Source: WLWS01 sp965243105 (GTDB lineage: Bacteria > Pseudomonadota > Gammaproteobacteria > Eutrophobiales > Eutrophobiaceae). Taken from it: 64,000 nt of DNA. The stretch lies in assembly GCA_965243105.1 (NCBI GenBank), contig CBDEUC010000003.1, forward strand, positions 1,860,001 to 1,924,000, written 5' to 3'. A program made the position numbers and the translations under genes. This document shows, in pieces, positions 35,532 through 43,363 of the stretch. Each line of letters begins with the position of its first letter. The first letter of the stretch is position 1. The notes beneath the pieces were generated by a model, which did no database searches, had not been told where the DNA came from, and saw only the letters and a list, made by a program, of their open reading frames with translations.

Positions 35532-36437
35532 CTAAGCGGTCGCGCTGGCGACTTTCTTGTTTACCAGGAAGATACCGAGGGTTACCAGTAGCAGGCCGAT
35601 AATTACACCGGCAGTCAGGGATTCAGACAGGAATGCCACGCCGCAAAGCACGCCAAACAGTGGAGTAAAGAAGGTGTAGGTGGATAACTTTGCAGCCGGG
35701 TAATGTGCGATTAGCCAGAACCAGGTGAGGTAACTGGCAAATGCCACGATGAGTCCCTGGAAGGCCAGGCAGGCAATCACGATTCCTGAGATTTCACTGA
35801 CACCACTTTCACCAAGCAGGAAAGAAACCGGCGGCAACAGGATCGCAGAAACCAGTAACTGGTAATAGAGCGTGCGGCTTGGTTCGATGGAAACCAGCCT
35901 GGTAACCCGGATCACCACGGTTGTTGCTCCCCAGGAAATCGCCGCAATGATACACATGAGGTCACCGATCCATTCCTGTCCACTTAGCAGGGTAAATCCT
36001 TCACCAAAAGTCACAACGATGCCAGAGAATGCCAGCAGCATGCCTATAACCTGGAAACGGTTAAGTCTTTCGCTCGGTACCAGCCAGTGCACGCCGAGCG
36101 CCACAACAAATGGAGAAAGATAGATAAAAATAACGGCGCGGGATGCCGAGGTATAAACCAGGCCCCAGAAAATCAGAACGAACTCCATGGCAAACAGCAA
36201 GCCTGCGATGACGCCGGGAACCCAGGTTCCGTCATTTTGAAAGGGGCGAATTTTTCTCACCAGCATCCATACGCTCAGGGCCGAGACAGCGATAATGGAG
36301 CGAATACCTGCCTGCAGGATTGGGGAGATGCTCTCGTTCGCCACCTTGATGGTGATCTGTGCAAAGGCCCAGCTAAAACATAGAAGCAACATCAGGCCTA
36401 TGGCCAGTGCGTCCAGGTGTTCGCGTCGCTCAAACAA
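35532..36437 (-). CDS. DMT-superfamily (EamA) transporter
   Basis: A 301-residue inner-membrane protein with about ten hydrophobic segments arranged as two EamA repeats (about 10-140 and 155-295). Short Arg/Lys-rich loops fit the inside-positive rule. Members export amino acids, drugs or metabolites; the substrate is not predictable. It is convergent with the PrnB-like gene (seven bases between stops). A second EamA gene occurs at 60237. Confidence 0.85.
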   Translation of the reverse strand: MFERREHLDALAIGLMLLLCFSWAFAQITIKVANESISPILQAGIRSIIAVSALSVWMLVRKIRPFQNDGTWVPGVIAGLLFAMEFVLIFWGLVYTSASRAVIFIYLSPFVVALGVHWLVPSERLNRFQVIGMLLAFSGIVVTFGEGFTLLSGQEWIGDLMCIIAAISWGATTVVIRVTRLVSIEPSRTLYYQLLVSAILLPPVSFLLGESGVSEISGIVIACLAFQGLIVAFASYLTWFWLIAHYPAAKLSTYTFFTPLFGVLCGVAFLSESLTAGVIIGLLLVTLGIFLVNKKVASATA

Positions 36438-36515
36438 CGGAAATTGGAAAAACTACTTTAGCCTGCAAGTGTAAACTAACAGTCGTTGCAGTAAATAAAG
36501 GCAGTTTTACTTTTG

Positions 36516-36839
36516 TTAGTACTGCGATTCGGGAGTCTTAACGACCATGCCATCCAGCTCATCGGAAATCTTTACCTGGCAGCTAAGCCTGCTTGAGTTT
36601 TCAACAAAGCTCATGGCAAATTCCAGCATTTCATTTTCCATGTCGGAAGGGGCGCCGGCTTTTTCGTACCATTCCGGGTCCAGGTGCACATGACAGGTAG
36701 CACAGCTGCAGGCACCACCGCACTCGGCAACAATCCCGGGAATTCCATTATTCACTGCAGCCTGCATGATACTGAGGCCATTATCAGCATCCACTTCGTG
36801 CTCGTTACCGTTATGTTCTACAAATTTAATCTTGGCCAT
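36516..36839 (-). CDS. [2Fe-2S] ferredoxin, adrenodoxin/putidaredoxin type
   Basis: A 107-residue vertebrate-type ferredoxin. Cluster ligands C40, C46, C49 and C87 follow the C-x5-C-x2-C-x37-C spacing of putidaredoxin exactly (39/45/48/86 there). Such ferredoxins pass electrons from an FAD reductase to cytochromes P450 or oxygenases. No oxygenase is adjacent, but a putidaredoxin-reductase-like gene lies ten kilobases away at 46462. The gene has its own 75-base upstream gap and appears monocistronic. Confidence 0.93.
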   Translation of the reverse strand: MAKIKFVEHNGNEHEVDADNGLSIMQAAVNNGIPGIVAECGGACSCATCHVHLDPEWYEKAGAPSDMENEMLEFAMSFVENSSRLSCQVKISDELDGMVVKTPESQY

Positions 36840-36941
36840 GTGCCTTGTTCTCCTGCTTGTTTGCTATAAAGCCGGTCGTTTTGAAGGCCCGGCTGCGTGA
36901 TTCAGCGGCGCATTATAAAAGGAATCACGACAGGTTTAAAC

Positions 36942-37919
36942 TCATGGGGAGAGGATTAATTTTCCGATATGGCTACTGGCTTCCATCATGCTGTGCGCCT
37001 CGGCAGCGTCGGCTAGCGGAAACACGCGGTGAATCACCGGTTTTATCGCTCCCTTCTCAAATAATGGCCATGCGTTTTGTTGCAGTTTCCTGGCGATATC
37101 GGCCTTGAAGGCAACCGGTCGTGGACGCAGGGTGGAGCCGGTAATAGTCAGGCGTTTTCTCATTACCGACATAAAATCGACCTCTGCCTTGAATCCGCCC
37201 AGCCCCGCAATGATAACAATGCGACCATCTTCAGCTGCAAGCTCTACGTTACGGTTGATGTAAACACCTGCCACCATGTCGAGAATAAGGTCTATGCCAC
37301 GTCCTTCGCTTGCACTCATGCACGCGGCGACAAAATCTTCTTCCTTGTAGTTGATAGCCAGCTTTGCTCCAAGATCCATGCATGCACGGCATTTTTCTTC
37401 GCTGCCCGCCGTGGTGTAGACCTCTGCGCCCATGGCCCTGGCCAGCTGTATCGCCGCCGTACCTATTCCACTACTGCCACCATGAACCAGCAGGGTTTCT
37501 CCACTTTGTAAACGACCCCGGTCAAAAACGTTGCTCCACACCGTGTAAAAAGTTTCCGGTATGGCGGCCGCCTCCTCCATGCTAAAGCCTGCAGGTACGG
37601 GAAGGCATAGATCGGCATCGGCAACGCAGTACTCTGCATAGCCTCCACCGGAGACCAGGGCACAAATATCGCTACCGATAGCGGGGTTCTCGACGCCTTC
37701 ACCGCAAGCGACAACCTCGCCGGCAATTTCAAGTCCGGGTATTTCAGATGCCCCGGGTGGTGGCGGATAGAAGCCGGCGCGCTGAATACAGTCGGGTCGA
37801 TTCACACCAGCCGCCTGGACCTTGATAAGAACCTGCCCGGGGCCGGGCTCTGGTTCACCAGTTTCGCGCAGTTGCAGAACGTCGGGGCCGCCGGGCTCAG
37901 TGATTTCGATATATTTCAT
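36942..37919 (-). CDS. NAD(P)H-quinone oxidoreductase, PIG3/TP53I3-like MDR protein
   Basis: A 325-residue zinc-free medium-chain reductase. GVNRPDCIQRAGFYPPPPGAS and PGLEIAGEV are the PIG3-type N-terminal signatures, and LLVHGGSSGIGTAAIQLA is the NADPH-binding loop. It likely reduces quinones to semiquinones or related enones in the cytoplasm. It is divergent from ppiC. It is a different subfamily from the MDR enzyme at 28011. Confidence 0.9.
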   Translation of the reverse strand: MKYIEITEPGGPDVLQLRETGEPEPGPGQVLIKVQAAGVNRPDCIQRAGFYPPPPGASEIPGLEIAGEVVACGEGVENPAIGSDICALVSGGGYAEYCVADADLCLPVPAGFSMEEAAAIPETFYTVWSNVFDRGRLQSGETLLVHGGSSGIGTAAIQLARAMGAEVYTTAGSEEKCRACMDLGAKLAINYKEEDFVAACMSASEGRGIDLILDMVAGVYINRNVELAAEDGRIVIIAGLGGFKAEVDFMSVMRKRLTITGSTLRPRPVAFKADIARKLQQNAWPLFEKGAIKPVIHRVFPLADAAEAHSMMEASSHIGKLILSP

Positions 37920-37998
37920 AAACAGTAGTTTTCAATTGTGGAACAAGATGATTAAATGCGTTTTTATTTCACCACTTACTATACAAGGGGATCGCAGG

Positions 37999-38280
37999 AT
38001 GGCAAGCGCAAGCGCACGACATATATTGGTAGACACCGAAGACAAATGTAATGAACTGAAACAGCAGATAGAGGACGGCGCCGACTTTGCCGAGGTCGCA
38101 AAAGAACATTCCTCCTGCCCATCCGGCGCCCGCGGTGGTGACCTTGGACAGTTTGGCCCCGGACAAATGGTCAAGGAATTTGACGAGGTGGTATTCAGTG
38201 GTGAATTGAATACGGTGCATGGCCCTGTACAAACCCAGTTTGGTTATCACCTGCTGGAAATTACTGAAAGGACTGACTAG
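37999..38280 (+). CDS. ppiC: Peptidyl-prolyl cis-trans isomerase, parvulin (PpiC)
   Basis: A 93-residue single-domain parvulin, exactly the length of E. coli PpiC. Active-site motifs are ARHILVDTEDKC, the Cys/Ser pair in SSCPSGARGGDLGQFG, and HGPVQTQFGYHLLEI. No signal peptide, so it is cytoplasmic. The ATG at 37999 is chosen because the upstream extension of the frame is not parvulin-like and AGGGGATCGCAGG supplies a ribosome site. An intrinsic terminator follows at 38320. Confidence 0.95.
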   Translation: MASASARHILVDTEDKCNELKQQIEDGADFAEVAKEHSSCPSGARGGDLGQFGPGQMVKEFDEVVFSGELNTVHGPVQTQFGYHLLEITERTD

Positions 38281-38319
38281 TTGTTAATGAACTGGTTTGT
38301 TACCACCAACACCAGGAAT

Positions 38320-38347
38320 AAAAAGGCCCTTTAAAAGGGCCTTTTTT
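38320..38347 (+). terminator. Intrinsic terminator after ppiC
   Basis: AAAAAGGCCCT and AGGGCCTTTTTT form a GC-centred hairpin with a run of six or more Ts on the plus strand. It ends ten bases before the arfB ATG, so arfB needs its own promoter or read-through. Confidence 0.85.
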
Positions 38348-38357
38348 GGTTACAGGC

Positions 38358-38771
38358 ATGATCAGGATAACGAGCAGGGTTGCTATTTCCGAGGACGAGA
38401 TTGAAATAAAGGCGATCCGTGCCCAGGGAGCAGGAGGGCAGAATGTCAACAAGGTTTCTTCTGCCATACATCTTCGCTTTGACATCATGGCGTCATCGCT
38501 GGTTGACACTCACAAGCAGCGCCTGCTCAATAGCCGGGACAGTCGTATTAACAAGGACGGCGTGCTGGTGATCAAAGCACAGCGGTTTCGAACGCGTGAA
38601 AAGAACCAGCAGGATGCCTTAGAGAGATTAAAAGCTGTTGTTGCAAAACTGATGGCTGTTCCGAAAAAAAGAAAAGCCACGAAGCCTACAAAGGCGTCAA
38701 AACAAAAGCGCCTGGACAGCAAGTCGAGAAAATCAAAAATTAAGAAACTTCGAAGTAAGGTTATTGATTGA
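38358..38771 (+). CDS. arfB: Alternative ribosome-rescue factor ArfB (YaeJ)
   Basis: A 137-residue peptidyl-tRNA hydrolase that frees ribosomes stalled at mRNA ends. The catalytic GGQ lies in AQGAGGQNVNKVSS, with the class I release-factor fold around it, and the long basic C-terminal tail (KKRKATKPTKASKQKR then KSRKSKIKKLRSK) that probes the empty mRNA channel is intact. Length agrees with E. coli YaeJ (140). The start is the ATG at 38358, just behind the ppiC terminator. Confidence 0.95.
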   Translation: MIRITSRVAISEDEIEIKAIRAQGAGGQNVNKVSSAIHLRFDIMASSLVDTHKQRLLNSRDSRINKDGVLVIKAQRFRTREKNQQDALERLKAVVAKLMAVPKKRKATKPTKASKQKRLDSKSRKSKIKKLRSKVID

Positions 38772-38812
38772 TCTCGCGCTGAGCGACCGTGAGAAGATCA
38801 ATGCTAGTGAAG

Positions 38813-38944
38813 CGACTGATTGGACAGAAAAGCGGACCCTCAGCGGCAGGGATAACATGCCATTCAAAAGGTGAACAACGGTGAGCCGGTGAGGAGCTTA
38901 CATGGATGTATTTACAGCGAGTCCGCGTTCTGTTCAATCAGTCG
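38813..38944 (-). repeat. Fold-back intergenic repeat, copy 4 (inverted orientation, expanded inner loop)
   Basis: Reverse-strand copy between the convergent arfB and YdhR-like genes. Reading the minus strand, the outer arm CGACTGATTGAACAGAA pairs with its complement at the other end with one mismatch, the stem GCGGAC/GTCCGC is conserved, and CGCTGTAAATACATCCATGTA matches the other copies. The inner hairpin reads CTCACCGGC/GCCGCTGAG, with roughly 30 extra bases in the loop, which explains the larger size (132 against 106-116). Confidence 0.85.
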
Positions 38945-38965
38945 AAGCATACTCAACTGTAACTA

Positions 38966-39277
38966 TCAATAATAAGGGGAATCCATACCCTTGCTGGCTT
39001 CCGCAACAACATCTCCGTTATACAATTTCACCGACAGGTTGCCGCCCACTCTCCCTGCAAAGGGCACGAGCAGGTTATCAATATAGTTCTGCGCGTTCTC
39101 CACGGAATCAAATTCATAAAAGCCGCCCAGGCTATTATTGCTCAAGCCGCTCAACCAGGTCTTGGATTTAAGACCGGCAAACTGTTTCATTTTTTCATTG
39201 ACCTCCGGCCACTCGATTTCATCAAAAGATTGTGAAACCTGGAACTCGGCGTGGAGAAAAACTCTTGTCACACTCAT
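38966..39277 (-). CDS. YdhR-like dimeric alpha/beta-barrel protein (putative monooxygenase family)
   Basis: A 103-residue ferredoxin-like barrel protein. FKxKTW-type core (FAGLKSKTWLSGLSNNSLGGFYEFDSV contains LKSKTW and GGFYEFDS) followed by AQNYIDN is characteristic of the YdhR/Mnemiopsis-like monooxygenase-fold family (PF08803). Enzymatic function has not been established for the family. A strong terminator separates it from the molybdoenzyme gene upstream, so it must have its own promoter in the 66-base gap or rely on read-through. Confidence 0.8.
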   Translation of the reverse strand: MSVTRVFLHAEFQVSQSFDEIEWPEVNEKMKQFAGLKSKTWLSGLSNNSLGGFYEFDSVENAQNYIDNLLVPFAGRVGGNLSVKLYNGDVVAEASKGMDSPYY

Positions 39278-39289
39278 TATTTTTTCCTC

Positions 39290-39328
39290 GAAAATAAAAA
39301 AGGCGGATAAGCAAGCTTACCCGCCTTT
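39290..39328 (-). terminator. Intrinsic terminator of the molybdopterin oxidoreductase gene
   Basis: On the minus strand AAAGGCGGGTAAGC and GCTTATCCGCCTTT form a 14-base stem with one mismatch (39299-39328), followed by a T-rich run to 39290. It lies 16 bases after the stop codon of the molybdoenzyme gene. Confidence 0.85.
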
Positions 39329-39343
39329 CATGGTTTTACTTAG

Positions 39344-41476
39344 TTAAACAGCTTCAACTTCAACAAGGCTGTCAAAAACCCTCGGGGCATGACCCATGTC
39401 AGCAAAATCTGCCGATGCCACGACATTACAGGTTCCCTTGTTTAGCTGCCGCCAGTAACCCAGCGTGGTAATGACCAGGCCGGCATTGACGTCGTCGGTG
39501 ATCTTTGCCACCGCTTCGTAGGCGCCGCGGTCATTGAACACTCGCACTGCCTGGCCGTCACTGATACTGCGAGCAGATGCGTCCGCTTCGCTGATCATAA
39601 CAAACTGCTCGCCCTGGCCCTTGATCTTGTGGTCCATGTTGGCATAGCAGGAGTTCAGGAAGCCATGGCTTTTCGGTGCAATGATGTTGAGCGGGTATTT
39701 CTTTGCCAGCTCCGGATTGCTCTCCGGTGATTCCTTTGACGGCATGTAATCCGGCAGGTTATCCAGGGGTTCTGCATTACCCGGCTGCATACCTTCATAC
39801 ATTTGCCTGAACGGTCCAACAACGAAGTTACCGTTGGAGGCTGTCTCGGAATAAAACTCGCACTTGCCTGAAGGTGTCGGAAAATTACCTTCCTTGTGCG
39901 GTGCACGGTCATCCGGGCCACCGATTCCGATACGCGCGTAGCCGTGTTCACGCAGGTAGTCCAGGTCAATGCCTTCACAGGCCGGGGAATCCCAGTTGAT
40001 AAAGTGTTCCAGGCATTCACTGTCGGACCACTTGAAGCGGTCTTCCTCGTAGCCCATTAGTGCCGCCAGGCGTCGAAAAATTTCGTTGTTGGACAGTGCT
40101 TCACCGGGTGGCTCGGTACACTTGGTGTTATAGGTGAAGTAGTTATGACCCCAGGAGAGAATAATGTCTTCCATCTCGGCGCCCATGGCTGCCGGCAAAA
40201 CGATATCCGCATAGGCTGCCGTGTCAGAGATAAAATGTTCGGCTGAGACAAGGAAAAGATCTTCTCTTTCCAGGCCCTTGATGATCTTGTCACCTTCGGG
40301 CGCCTGGGTAACCGGGTTGGAGTTCCAGCACATCATCGACTTGATGGGCGGGTCGAGATCCAGTTCACCGGTGAGTGCACGTCCCAGCTGCAGGTTGTTC
40401 ACCACGCGGGTACCTTCCGGAATAAAGTCCGGTCGTGAAATCTGGTCCAGCGCATAGGGATGTTCCCAGAAAGTCATCTGGTAAATACCACCACCCACTT
40501 CGCGCCAGGCACCTGTCAGGGAAGGCAGGCAGCAGATAGCGCGAATGGCCTGGCCACCGCCCCAGTTTCTTTCAACCGCAACACCAACGCGAATAGCAGA
40601 TGGATTGTTGGCGGCATATTCCCTGGCAAAGGTACGAATATCATCGGCCGGAATGCCGGTGATCTCAGCGGCCCACTCTGGGCTACGATCCTTTGCGCGC
40701 TCGGCGAGCTTGTCAAAACCCTCGGTGTAATTCTCAACGTAGTCCTTGTCGATGAGGCCTTCTTCAATGATGGTGTGGATCATGGCCATGGCCAGTGCAC
40801 CATCGGTACCGGGCTTCACTGGAATATGCCAGTCGGCCTGCTTTGCAGTGCGCGATTTATAAGGGTCGATGACCACGATCTTTGCGCCGTTTTTCCTGGC
40901 GTCTTCGACGAAGTGCCAGTGATGCAAGTTGGTGCTGACACTGTTGCATCCCCAGATGACAATGTACTTCGCATGGACAAAGCTTTCCGGATCGACACCG
41001 CTGCTGGGTCCGTGGGTCAGTACCCAGGCCGTTGCCGAACCTTCGCCGCAAAAGGTGCGCTCACATACGGTGGCACCCATCTTGTTAAAGAAGGCATCAC
41101 CGCCGTTTAATCCGTGGACCAGGCCCTGGTGGCCAAGGTAGCTATAGGGAAGGATGGCCTCGGGGCCGTGCTCGGCAATGATGTCTTTCCAGCGTGAGAC
41201 AACTTCGTTCAGGGCATCGTCCCAGCTGATACGTTCAAATTGCTTGCTGCCCTTGGGACCGACGCGCTTCATTGGATAAAGCAGACGGTCTTCGTGGTAA
41301 TGGCGTTTTTCATAGTCCTTTAACTTTACGCAGAGACCACCGCGTGTCATGGGATGGTCCTTGTTACCCTTTACACCGGTGAGTTTTCCATTTTCCACTT
41401 CAAACACCATGGAGCAGGTGTCCGGGCAATCGTGGGGGCAGGCGCCGTAGTGGGTCTCTTTCATTTGTGCAGCCAT
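39344..41476 (-). CDS. Molybdopterin-dependent oxidoreductase, DMSO-reductase superfamily
   Basis: A 710-residue Mo-bisPGD enzyme. The N-terminal [4Fe-4S] ligands C13, C17, C21 and C49 follow a C-x3-C-x3-C-x27-C pattern. The Mo ligand is probably a cysteine, C143 in ERTFCGEGSA (aligned with the Sec/Cys of formate dehydrogenases), rather than Ser. Domains: Fe-S (1-60), MPT-binding core (60-560) and C-terminal dinucleotide-binding barrel (about 590-700). No Tat signal, so it is cytoplasmic. The ATG at 41476 has GAGG nine bases upstream. No partner subunits or chaperone are adjacent; substrate unknown. Confidence 0.9.
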   Translation of the reverse strand: MAAQMKETHYGACPHDCPDTCSMVFEVENGKLTGVKGNKDHPMTRGGLCVKLKDYEKRHYHEDRLLYPMKRVGPKGSKQFERISWDDALNEVVSRWKDIIAEHGPEAILPYSYLGHQGLVHGLNGGDAFFNKMGATVCERTFCGEGSATAWVLTHGPSSGVDPESFVHAKYIVIWGCNSVSTNLHHWHFVEDARKNGAKIVVIDPYKSRTAKQADWHIPVKPGTDGALAMAMIHTIIEEGLIDKDYVENYTEGFDKLAERAKDRSPEWAAEITGIPADDIRTFAREYAANNPSAIRVGVAVERNWGGGQAIRAICCLPSLTGAWREVGGGIYQMTFWEHPYALDQISRPDFIPEGTRVVNNLQLGRALTGELDLDPPIKSMMCWNSNPVTQAPEGDKIIKGLEREDLFLVSAEHFISDTAAYADIVLPAAMGAEMEDIILSWGHNYFTYNTKCTEPPGEALSNNEIFRRLAALMGYEEDRFKWSDSECLEHFINWDSPACEGIDLDYLREHGYARIGIGGPDDRAPHKEGNFPTPSGKCEFYSETASNGNFVVGPFRQMYEGMQPGNAEPLDNLPDYMPSKESPESNPELAKKYPLNIIAPKSHGFLNSCYANMDHKIKGQGEQFVMISEADASARSISDGQAVRVFNDRGAYEAVAKITDDVNAGLVITTLGYWRQLNKGTCNVVASADFADMGHAPRVFDSLVEVEAV

Positions 41477-41585
41477 ATTCGATGTCCTCAATTATTGTTG
41501 TGCGGCGAGTCGAACACTATATAACGCTGGAAAAAGAAATTCAGCCCCATGAAACCGGCAAAATTACACACAATAAATCAGTGGC

Positions 41586-42362
41586 TTAGCTGATTAGTCG
41601 ACGTCGAACCAGGACCACAGCGAGGTAATAACCGGCAAGGGCATAGGCCAACAGTACCAGCACATGGGGCCACACCGAGTCCACCTGGCCGGTTGACGCC
41701 AGGGGCCTGACCAGGGCGATGGCGTGTGTCAGCGGCAGGACCTGCAAGAGAGGTTGGAGAAAGTCCGGCAGTGTCCGCGCCGGGTAGAATACGCCACAGA
41801 AAATGAACATCGGTGTCAAAAGAAGCGTGACATAGTAATTAAAGTAATCGTAGGAGCGCGCGAGGGATGCCACGAGGATGGCGGGACCGGCAAAACAAAG
41901 ACCGGTGAGAAAGAAAAACGGCAGGCAAAAGATCGCCTGCCAGTGTTGAATTGCGCCGATGACAAAACCCACGATCAGTATCGCAGTACTGCTCATCAGG
42001 CCCTTGGTGGCACACCAGAGCATTTCCCCGGCAACGATGTCATCCACTTCCAGCGAGGTGGCGAGCATGCCTTCATAGGTTTGTTGCGGCACCATGCGTG
42101 TGTACACCGAGAAAAGCCCCTCGTAGGTCGCTGTGTTCATGGCCGAGGAAGCGATCAGTCCACTGGCAAGAAATGTCAGGTAGGATAACCCATCCATTTC
42201 CCCGATAAACGCACCCAGTCCAAGCCCCAGCCCCATCAGGTAAATAAAGGGTTCGCCAAAATTGAACATGGCACTGGTGGCGGCCATCTTGCGCCAGACA
42301 AGCCAGTCCCGCCGCCACACGGAGAGCATGCTGCTTCGAATACTCGGTAGTCGCCAGTCCAC
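41586..42362 (-). CDS. ABC-2 type transporter permease (NodJ-like)
   Basis: A 258-residue permease with six hydrophobic segments and the ABC-2 motif FCGVFYPARTLPDFLQPLLQVLPLTHAI near the C-terminus (FxGxFyP...lP..l...lPlth). It starts at GTG 42362, its start codon touching the stop of the ATPase gene (TAGTG), so the pair is tightly coupled. NodIJ-type exporters move lipo-oligosaccharides or related compounds; many homologues have unknown cargo. Confidence 0.9.
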   Translation of the reverse strand: MDWRLPSIRSSMLSVWRRDWLVWRKMAATSAMFNFGEPFIYLMGLGLGLGAFIGEMDGLSYLTFLASGLIASSAMNTATYEGLFSVYTRMVPQQTYEGMLATSLEVDDIVAGEMLWCATKGLMSSTAILIVGFVIGAIQHWQAIFCLPFFFLTGLCFAGPAILVASLARSYDYFNYYVTLLLTPMFIFCGVFYPARTLPDFLQPLLQVLPLTHAIALVRPLASTGQVDSVWPHVLVLLAYALAGYYLAVVLVRRRLIS

Positions 42363-43294
42363 TATTGCGCCTCCGTTAACTCGCGGCCGGTAAGACGAAG
42401 GAACACGTCTTCGAGATTGGCGGGGCGATGAAGCCAGGTTAAGCCCTGGCTGTGTTCCAGTTTTTCGATAACGGATACCGGAGAATTGGTAAAGCAGTAA
42501 AGCGTCTCGTCCACTCGCTCGATACGCAGGTTCTCAATGTCCTGCAGTAAATCCAGAGTGTCCGCATCTCTTCCATGTATCTCGATAACATCAGATTCAA
42601 CGCTGTCCCTGATCATCTCCCTCGGGTTGCCCTGCTTCAGGATCCTGCCTTTATCAATAACAACCAGGTCATCACAAAGACGCTCAGCTTCTTCCATGTA
42701 GTGCGTGGTCAGCAACAGCGTCGTGCCCTGGTTTTTTAATTCGCGCAGGCGCGACCAGATCATGTGCCGAACCTGGGGATCAAGCCCGGTGGTGGGTTCA
42801 TCAAGGATCAGCAGCTGCGGACGATTGACCAGCGCACGTGCAATACTCAGCCGCCGCTTCATACCGCCCGAGAGTGTGTCGATACGGGTATGGCGTTTAT
42901 CGTCGAGCTCCACAGATGTAATAAGTTCATCTATGTAATCGCGCTGCTTGTCATAGCTGAGATCAAAAAAGCTGACATAGATCTGCAGGTTTTCCAGCAC
43001 CGTCAATTCCACGTCAAGGTTGTCCATCTGCGGCACGACGCCGATACGTCTCCTTACCTCGCGCGTGCAGCCCGGCATGGCCTGCCCCAGCACATTCAAC
43101 TGTCCCGCTGACTGGTGGCTTTGTCCCAGGATCATTCTCAGCATGGTTGTCTTACCCGCGCCGTTTGGACCCAGCAGGCCGAAGCAGCCACCTTCGGGCA
43201 CATCAAGATCGACACCATCGACCGCGCGAAAACTGCCGAAGTCCTTTACCAGGCCTCTCGCCTCAACAATTCCTCTACTGTTTGATTCACTCAT
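42362..43294 (-). CDS. ABC transporter ATP-binding protein (NodI-like)
   Basis: A 310-residue ATPase. Walker A GPNGAGKTTML, Q-loop VVPQMDNLDVELTV, signature TLSGGMKRRLSIARAL, Walker B LLILDEPTTGLDPQ and the H-loop TTHYMEEAE are all intact, followed by a C-terminal regulatory domain. The start is set at ATG 43294; an ATG pair at 43309/43306 is also possible. Longer open frame upstream runs into the divergent gamma-glutamyltransferase gene and is not homologous. It forms a two-gene exporter with the permease. Confidence 0.92.
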   Translation of the reverse strand: MSESNSRGIVEARGLVKDFGSFRAVDGVDLDVPEGGCFGLLGPNGAGKTTMLRMILGQSHQSAGQLNVLGQAMPGCTREVRRRIGVVPQMDNLDVELTVLENLQIYVSFFDLSYDKQRDYIDELITSVELDDKRHTRIDTLSGGMKRRLSIARALVNRPQLLILDEPTTGLDPQVRHMIWSRLRELKNQGTTLLLTTHYMEEAERLCDDLVVIDKGRILKQGNPREMIRDSVESDVIEIHGRDADTLDLLQDIENLRIERVDETLYCFTNSPVSVIEKLEHSQGLTWLHRPANLEDVFLRLTGRELTEAQ

Positions 43295-43363
43295 GCCGGA
43301 CTTCATCATGATGAAGAAACTCGGTGCTGGCAAGTAGGCACAGGAAAGTGTAGTTTTCGGTGA

